Shown: positions 58,739 through 64,000 of the stretch, piece by piece | How positions within the stretch are numbered: the first letter of the stretch is position 1 | Layout: each line of letters opens with the position of its first letter | Origin: Streptococcus ruminantium | GTDB lineage: Bacteria > Bacillota > Bacilli > Lactobacillales > Streptococcaceae | Assembly (NCBI RefSeq): GCF_003609975.1 | Contig: NZ_AP018400.1 | Coordinates: forward strand, 1,500,501-1,564,500 | Reading direction: 5' to 3' | Length of the DNA: 64,000 bases | Notes under the pieces: generated by a model | The model's input: only the letters and a program-made list of their open reading frames with translations | Told to the model about the DNA's origin: nothing | Databases searched by the model: none | Translations under genes and position numbers: made by a program

Positions 58739-58767
58739 ATTATACGTTAGAAAAAGAAAAAGGTCAA
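58739..58767 (-). promoter_or_regulatory. Promoter of the T-box leader
   Basis: TTGACC (58762-58767), 17 bases, TATAAT (58739-58744). Confidence 0.75.
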
Positions 58768-58949
58768 GTTATTTTTTGAAATTTTCTAAACAATTTGAAA
58801 ATTCAGTTCATTTTTTCTGATAATCCTTGACTAAAAGATTCAGTACTATCTTCTGCTTGCTTAAAAACTGACAATTCGTAAAACTTATAGGTGGAGGTCT
58901 CCCCACAAGTCCTAAGAACTTATGACTTGAACACTACAAACCATCAAAG

Positions 58950-59468
58950 TTATTTCGAAAATCTACCGCGTTGCATTATCCATTTATAAGTCAGGTAGGC
59001 AAGAACTCCACCCAATGTATTTGTCCAAAGATCATCTACTTCAAACACACGTTGGGCATCAATCAAAAGATCCAGAAGCAATTGCATGCACTCGATAAAA
59101 AGGCTGATGCAAAAAGTATAAATAGTAACTGCTCGAAGGCTCCGCCATTTTTCCCATAGAAATAAGAGCAAAAAAACCAAAGGGAAAAGGAGGAAGATAT
59201 TTGTCATATTTTGTAGAACAATCCAGCCAAAATTGGCTAGACTATCTACCTTATCACCATTGATGATACTATTGAAGGGAGTAGGCAAGAAGTAAAGTCG
59301 GCCAACCTGAATAATTCCTGGTGTGGAAAAGTCCTTGTACTGAGGGTACAAGTTTTGGGGAAGAAAGCAAAGTAAAGCAATAGCCAGAGCGTAAGCTCCA
59401 GCTAAAGATGTACAAGTCCAGTTTCCTAGCTTAGTCAGACTACCATCTGCCTTAAAGAATCGTCTCAT
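58950..59468 (-). CDS. VanZ-family membrane protein
   Basis: 172 residues with about five membrane segments and the VanZ pattern (TPFNSIING early, then [24 protein letters not shown]). It overlaps the rlmN stop by 4 bases (ATGA), so it is translated with rlmN. As with the gene at 8258-8746, the biological role is unproven. Confidence 0.85.
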   Translation of the reverse strand: MRRFFKADGSLTKLGNWTCTSLAGAYALAIALLCFLPQNLYPQYKDFSTPGIIQVGRLYFLPTPFNSIINGDKVDSLANFGWIVLQNMTNIFLLFPLVFLLLFLWEKWRSLRAVTIYTFCISLFIECMQLLLDLLIDAQRVFEVDDLWTNTLGGVLAYLTYKWIMQRGRFSK

Positions 59469-60577
59469 GCTCTGATCCCCGCCTTTGCCTTGGCTGCAGC
59501 GATACGAGCACGCATCTTTTCACGGTCCTTTTTAAGCGTATTGGAACGTAGTTGCCCACAAGCAGCATCAATATCCGTACCGTGTTCTTGACGAACGACG
59601 CAGTTCACACCATTTCTCTTGAGGCGATCATAGAAAGCATTCACACGCTCAGGAGTTGAACGACTGTACTGGTCATGCTCACTAACAGGGTTATAAGGAA
59701 TCAGATTGATATAAGATAACTTACGGATATTCTTCGTTAAATCAGCCAATTCCTGAGCTTGTTCCACTCCGTCATTGACCTCATTGAGCATGATATATTC
59801 AAAGGTCACACGGCGGTTGGTCACCTTGATATAGTCTTCAATCGCCTCAAATAAGACTTCAATTGGAAACTTACGGTTGATGCGCATGATACTGGAGCGC
59901 AAGTGATTATTTGGCGCATGAAGAGATACTGCCAAATTGACCTGAACTCCTTCACGAGCAAATTCACGGATTTTTGGTGCCAAACCGGATGTTGAAACCG
60001 TTATATGACGGGCACCAATCGCCAGTCCCTTATCATCATTAACCACACGTAAGAAGGTCATAACATTGTCATAGTTATCAAGCGGCTCACCAATTCCCAT
60101 CACGACAATATGACTCACACGTTCATGTTGATTTCGCTCATCCAAATATTTTTGCACCAACATGATTTGAGCAACAATCTCACCGCTATTTAAATCACGC
60201 TGCTTTGGAATGAGACCAGAAGCACAGAAAGTACAGCCAATATTACAGCCCACCTGAGTCGTTACACAGACTGATAAACCATAATGTTGGCGCATAAGAA
60301 CAGTTTCAATCAGCATACCGTCCGGCAATTCAAAAAGGTATTTCATCGTACCATCTTTTGATTCTTGGGCGATCCGTTGCTTGAGGGGATTGACAACAAA
60401 ATGCTCTTCCAGCTTCTCAATCAAGGACTTAGGTAGATTGGTCATTTCTGCAAAAGATTGAACACGCAAGCGATAGAGCCATTCCCAAACTTGAGCAGCA
60501 CGAAATTTCTTTTCCCCATTTTCTAACATCCAATCGACAAGATTGGCCTGACTAAAAGCATAAATTGATGGTTTCAT
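59465..60577 (-). CDS. rlmN: 23S rRNA (adenine2503-C2)/tRNA methyltransferase RlmN
   Basis: 370 residues, radical-SAM. The CxxxCxxC motif is CNIGCTFC, and the methyl-carrying Cys lies in the C-terminal [12 protein letters not shown]. It methylates A2503 of 23S rRNA (and A37 of some tRNAs), close to the peptidyl transferase centre, and affects susceptibility to some ribosome drugs. The upstream yutD gene ends 8 bases before its start. Confidence 0.96.
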   Translation of the reverse strand: MKPSIYAFSQANLVDWMLENGEKKFRAAQVWEWLYRLRVQSFAEMTNLPKSLIEKLEEHFVVNPLKQRIAQESKDGTMKYLFELPDGMLIETVLMRQHYGLSVCVTTQVGCNIGCTFCASGLIPKQRDLNSGEIVAQIMLVQKYLDERNQHERVSHIVVMGIGEPLDNYDNVMTFLRVVNDDKGLAIGARHITVSTSGLAPKIREFAREGVQVNLAVSLHAPNNHLRSSIMRINRKFPIEVLFEAIEDYIKVTNRRVTFEYIMLNEVNDGVEQAQELADLTKNIRKLSYINLIPYNPVSEHDQYSRSTPERVNAFYDRLKRNGVNCVVRQEHGTDIDAACGQLRSNTLKKDREKMRARIAAAKAKAGIRA

Positions 60578-60585
60578 ATTTCTCC

Positions 60586-61242
60586 CTATTTTTGTCGGAT
60601 GACAAAGCTACGCTTAGCCTCATTCATCTCACGCTTATCTTGTTTGCGATCACGTTTCTGGAAACGCTCCGCCTGATTTTGCTTCGCATTGTTGGATTTT
60701 TTATCACGGTAAACAGTAAAGTGACGAGACTGATCCGTTTGCTTCCCTTGTTGTTTGCTTTTTTTCTGCTTCTCGCTGCGACTATTTCTATTCTCTTTTG
60801 GTCCAACGGAATCCGTCCACGGCTGATTATGATTGCGGCTACGATTCCGGTTACGCCTGCGACGTGGTCTTTCTTCCACTTCTACTGGCAATTCCTGTGG
60901 ATTCGGATTTGCTAAGACAAAATAGGCACAACCAAAATTACAGTATTCTGTCAAATAATCATCTAATCGGCTGATTTTTAAATCATGCTTTACGTTTTTA
61001 TCATCTTTATAAAAACCCTTTAAGCGCAGCTGATCATTACCCCAATCGCCTACGATGTAGTCAAACTTGAGCATGAGTTGTGAAAAACGTTGACCAAAGA
61101 TTGTCTGATCAAAGGCTTCTTTATAATCTTCTAACAAGTCTAATTCAATATTTTCGGCTACAACCTTGTCTCCGACACGGGCAAAGCTTGGACCTGGATA
61201 TTTATTATAATTATACATTTCAGGTAAAATCTCTTTTTTCAT
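60586..61242 (-). CDS. yutD: YutD-family protein with long basic tail
   Basis: 218 residues. The N-terminal 110 residues are the YutD domain ([39 protein letters not shown]). The second half is a low-complexity tail rich in Arg, Lys, Asn and Gln ([12 protein letters not shown]), probably disordered and nucleic-acid binding. The function is unknown. It is 8 bases upstream of rlmN, an order common in Firmicutes. Confidence 0.9.
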   Translation of the reverse strand: MKKEILPEMYNYNKYPGPSFARVGDKVVAENIELDLLEDYKEAFDQTIFGQRFSQLMLKFDYIVGDWGNDQLRLKGFYKDDKNVKHDLKISRLDDYLTEYCNFGCAYFVLANPNPQELPVEVEERPRRRRNRNRSRNHNQPWTDSVGPKENRNSRSEKQKKSKQQGKQTDQSRHFTVYRDKKSNNAKQNQAERFQKRDRKQDKREMNEAKRSFVIRQK

Positions 61243-61372
61243 TTGTCCTCCTATCTATGGAATGTTTATACTTTTGTTCCTAACCTTATCATTATAACAT
61301 GATTCAGATTGAAATGCTTCTGCTTTGACATTTAGGAGAAAATTCTGACAGTTATAATAAAAAAAGAGCGAC

Positions 61373-62422
61373 TTACTCGCTCTTTGTCTTCTTAAGATAA
61401 TCAATAGCGTCTTGAACAGTCTGGACAGGGACAATCTCAATATCCACAGCCGCCTTCTCAGCCGATTCTTTCGCTTCTTCATAATTAGTTTTGGCATTTG
61501 GATTCAGCTTCAAAATGGCTTCATCAACTGGATTATTTGGGACAAAGAAGATACTTGCTCCCGCTTTAGCTGCTGATAAAACCTTTTTATCTGCTCCACC
61601 AATATCTCCAACCTTACCATCTTTTTCTATGGTACCCGTTCCTGCAATCATCCGTCCATCGCGCAAATCAGGATCTGCCAATTGAGTATAGATAGCTAAA
61701 GTGAACATCAGTCCTGCACTTGGTCCACCTATATTACCTGTTTGGAAATCAATTGGAACTGAGCTTTGAACCTCCGTATGGTCAACAAGACCAATTCCAA
61801 TACCATTCTTACCATTAGCTAATTTAATAATCTTACCCTTGGCCGATTTTTCTTCCCCATCGCTGATATAGCCAACTGTAACATCACTGCCCAATTCTAA
61901 ACCACTAACATACTTGATTAAATCTGGTGATGATTCAAAGGTTTTTCCGTTGATACTAACAACTGTATCAGCAATATTAAGAATACTTTTAAAAGTAGAA
62001 TCTTCTGCCAAGTTGAGAACATATACGCCAAAGAACTTCATATTCGCTTCTTTTCCTGCCAAGGTTAATCCTTGGTATTTGGCCATATTCTGTGAAGTTT
62101 CCATGTAGAAGCGAGCGATACGGAAGTACTCTGCACTATTGGCACCACCTGCCATCTCTTCGGCTGATCGCACACTTGTATGCGGGTCAAACTGGGCTGC
62201 TAACAGTTGCAAAGCTGTAGCTTGCTGAACAGACACATAAGTAAAATTGTAAGATCCCTCTTTCTCGTCTACTTGATTATTTACTGTTAATACTTGACGA
62301 ATATCAGCAGCTCCTCCAGGACTTTCTAGATAATAAGGTAGGGGAACAAAGACAGTAAACCAAATCAAAAGAGTTCCTAAAACAATGGATGTGATTAAGA
62401 GTAGTTTTCTATTTTTTTTCAT
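61373..62422 (-). CDS. sepM: SepM-type pheromone-processing serine protease (PDZ-Lon)
   Basis: 349 residues. One N-terminal membrane helix, a PDZ domain (about 125-200) and a Lon-like domain with the catalytic Ser in GGPSAGLMF and Lys in [11 protein letters not shown]. In S. mutans, SepM trims the competence-stimulating peptide outside the cell; the native substrate here is unproven. It overlaps coaD by 14 bases in an operon rsmD-coaD-sepM. Confidence 0.93.
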   Translation of the reverse strand: MKKNRKLLLITSIVLGTLLIWFTVFVPLPYYLESPGGAADIRQVLTVNNQVDEKEGSYNFTYVSVQQATALQLLAAQFDPHTSVRSAEEMAGGANSAEYFRIARFYMETSQNMAKYQGLTLAGKEANMKFFGVYVLNLAEDSTFKSILNIADTVVSINGKTFESSPDLIKYVSGLELGSDVTVGYISDGEEKSAKGKIIKLANGKNGIGIGLVDHTEVQSSVPIDFQTGNIGGPSAGLMFTLAIYTQLADPDLRDGRMIAGTGTIEKDGKVGDIGGADKKVLSAAKAGASIFFVPNNPVDEAILKLNPNAKTNYEEAKESAEKAAVDIEIVPVQTVQDAIDYLKKTKSE

Positions 62423-62897
62423 TCTTTTTTATTTCCTCACTAACAAAAGATGGTACATAGGGACTAATATCTTGTTTGTACTGTATCAGCTCACGAATTT
62501 GACTTGAAGAGATATTGCGATATTGAGGCTTTGAAATCAAATAGATTGTCTCAATATCTGGCGCTAACTGATGATTAAAATAGTCAAAATTAGCTTCATA
62601 TTCTAGATCAATGCTATTGCGCAGACCACGTACGATATGGGTGACACCTCGTTCATGAGCCATATCAACAACCAGTTGCTGACCTGCCAAAAAAACTTCT
62701 ATGTTTGGACTTCTCTCAAAGACTGTTTGAAGATGGCGCAAACGCTCTTTCCCTGTAAATAAAGAGACTTTATTAGGGTTGAAAAAAATACCGACATAGA
62801 GCTTGTCAAAAAGACCACTAGCTCGTTCAATCATATCTACATGCCCCTTGGTAATTGGGTCAAAGGAACCCGTGAACATTCCAATCTTATCTGACAT
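62409..62897 (-). CDS. coaD: Phosphopantetheine adenylyltransferase
   Basis: 162 residues. It makes dephospho-CoA from 4'-phosphopantetheine and ATP. The nucleotidyltransferase motif is [10 protein letters not shown], with the later [13 protein letters not shown] loop as [11 protein letters not shown]. It overlaps rsmD by 11 bases and sepM by 14. Confidence 0.97.
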   Translation of the reverse strand: MSDKIGMFTGSFDPITKGHVDMIERASGLFDKLYVGIFFNPNKVSLFTGKERLRHLQTVFERSPNIEVFLAGQQLVVDMAHERGVTHIVRGLRNSIDLEYEANFDYFNHQLAPDIETIYLISKPQYRNISSSQIRELIQYKQDISPYVPSFVSEEIKKNEKK

Positions 62898-63426
62898 ACA
62901 CTGTCACCTTACTAATTCCGTAAATTTTTTCCTTCCAAATACCTAGCTCTGCTATTTCCTCCGGAAGAGAAACCGCCTTATCCGTCTCACAAACCACCAT
63001 GACATCTTCTGATAAGAGCTGGCGCTGACAAAGTTCTGTCACCATGACTTCAATCTCCTGTTCGGCATAAGGAGGATCTAGAAAAACCAAGTCAAACGGA
63101 CCTTCCAGACTGGATAAGGCCTGACTTGCCTCCATCGCCAAAAGACGAAATTTAGTTTCTTCCTTTGTCATAGCGATATTTTCACGAATGATGGCTTGCG
63201 CTCGACGATCCCGCTCGACTAGAATTGCCGATGCCATCCCCCGTGAAACTGCTTCGATAGATAAACTACCACTCCCTGCATAAAGATCCAAGACATGACC
63301 GCCATCAAAGTAGGGACCAATCATATTAAACATGGCTCCACGAACCTTATCCGAGGTTGGTCTTGTTATTTTGCCGTCCAAGGTTTTTAATCTTCTTCCA
63401 CCATAACTACCTGATACAATTCTCAT
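62887..63426 (-). CDS. rsmD: 16S rRNA (guanine966-N2)-methyltransferase
   Basis: 179 residues. The SAM loop is [13 protein letters not shown], and the catalytic motif DPPY is in [12 protein letters not shown]. The substrate-recognition N-terminus [14 protein letters not shown] is present. It is the first gene of the rsmD-coaD-sepM operon. Confidence 0.97.
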   Translation of the reverse strand: MRIVSGSYGGRRLKTLDGKITRPTSDKVRGAMFNMIGPYFDGGHVLDLYAGSGSLSIEAVSRGMASAILVERDRRAQAIIRENIAMTKEETKFRLLAMEASQALSSLEGPFDLVFLDPPYAEQEIEVMVTELCQRQLLSEDVMVVCETDKAVSLPEEIAELGIWKEKIYGISKVTVYVR

Positions 63427-63858
63427 AAAGATTATTATAGCAAAAAATAGAGATAACTGCTAAACCCAAGCATAGACTTCTTACTAATTCCTAGAGAAAG
63501 GAAAGTCTTTCTTTTGTGAAACAACTGTCAACAGTTTTTATTTATACAACATTGGACAGATGACTAATCTCAAACTTGTCCTTGTGTAGACTGATAGCTA
63601 GATAAGGATAGATTCGGAAAACGATTTTATGGAAGTTTTGAAAGGTGAGAGTAGGAATATACTCCGGATAACTGGAGACAGTTATTTACCTAAAAAGTTG
63701 AGGCTAATAATTTGAGGTAATGACGGATTAAAACTGAGCTACAAAGTAAGAGAATAAGATGCTACGGCTAAAATCCACAAAACAGTTTCGTCTTGTCTCA
63801 GCATTCTGTTTTCTAGGCTATTGCTACCTTCTTACTCCTTGAACTAGTTATTTATTTA
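63427..63858. other. Gene-free stretch upstream of rsmD
   Basis: A possible minus-strand promoter lies near rsmD. I see no coding frame and only weak local hairpins. Confidence 0.4.
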
Positions 63859-63898
63859 AAAGAGCAAGACCGGATTAAAAGTTCAGTCTCGCTCTTGT
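63859..63898 (-). terminator. Terminator of the gene entering from the right
   Basis: AAGAGCGAGAC/GTCTTGCTCTT stem with TTTT on the minus strand. Confidence 0.8.
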
Positions 63899-63902
63899 GT
63901 TA

Positions 63903-64000
63903 TTAAGGATTATCCGTTGTTATATTTGGATCTGTCAAGTGTTCAGTTTCTGATGTTTCGCTCGTTTGGGGCGTGGTCTCTGTTTCAATTGAAGCAGAAG
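63903..64000 (-). CDS. C-terminal tail of an unidentified Thr/Ser/Glu-rich protein
   Basis: The last 32 residues before the stop at 63903-63905 read SIETETTPQTSETSETEHL and end TTDNP. Such acidic Thr/Ser tails occur at the C-termini of extracellular proteins such as class A penicillin-binding proteins, but nothing here identifies the protein. The rest lies beyond the window. Confidence 0.6.
   Translation of the reverse strand, partial: SASIETETTPQTSETSETEHLTDPNITTDNP

Noticed and set aside
60565-60915. Plus-strand hydrophobic ORF of 116 codons
   Set aside because: It is antisense to the basic tail of YutD; hydrophobicity is a by-product of reading Lys/Arg codons in reverse.

Overview
The window is a low-GC chromosomal segment of a Streptococcus. 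The best guess, by inference, is Streptococcus suis or a close relative. Supporting signs are the EF-Tu, FtsE/FtsX, ppc-ftsW and rsmD-coaD-sepM gene sets, an LPXTG protein with an SIRK-type signal peptide, a ComX-type cin-box, and the low-GC Gram-positive RNA regulators (T-box, TPP, manganese yybP-ykoY). Most of it is core genome; there is no prophage, plasmid or large island.

Layout. 1-8 kb (minus): HAD hydrolase fragment, CPBP membrane protein, a heterodimeric multidrug ABC exporter behind a leader-peptide attenuator, tRNA-Thr, ftsE-ftsX, and prfB with its programmed frameshift. 8-10.8 kb: VanZ-like protein, then a scrap zone with a broken LPXTG gene, a TetR regulator, a group II intron remnant and nested hairpin repeats. 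10.8-18.4 kb: P-type Mn/Ca ATPase under a manganese riboswitch, DUF1934, TauE/SafE, HD hydrolase plus Cof-type HAD, and tpiA. 18.7-22 kb: decayed IS3-type element, LPXTG surface protein, and a membrane protein/XRE/zinc-ribbon operon. 22-31 kb: tuf, GH13 amylase, an ECF sigma/anti-sigma pair, ppc and ftsW. 31-36.2 kb: GH25 protein, TPP riboswitch-thiT, DUF368, YbaK-type deacylase and lysS. 36.6-37.5 kb: a frame-disrupted toxin-like gene and two small paralogous immunity-like genes. 37.6-47.8 kb: LLM oxidoreductase, gor, bioY with a BirA operator, YdbC, two U32 proteins, ppaC and an M3 oligopeptidase. 48-51.4 kb: a 1081-residue repeat adhesin behind a promoter with a (TA)7 tract. 51.8-58.2 kb: pflA, a CNNM/CBS protein, an rRNA-methylase-like enzyme, a ComX-controlled prepilin peptidase, and pncB-nadE. 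58.4-58.8 kb: an orphan T-box leader. 59-64 kb: VanZ-rlmN-yutD, sepM-coaD-rsmD, and the tail of a further minus-strand gene.

Regulation is the richest aspect. Readable directly in the DNA are a leader-peptide attenuator, four riboswitch-class leaders or structured leaders (Mn, TPP, T-box, and an unassigned one before the DUF368 gene), a BirA operator, likely CcpA sites, an ECF-type autoregulatory promoter and a ComX box.

The best candidates for something undescribed are the toxin/immunity-like cassette at 36.6-37.5 kb, the ECF sigma factor with no ATG start, the orphan T-box, the possible phase-variable adhesin promoter, and the structured leader before the DUF368 gene.
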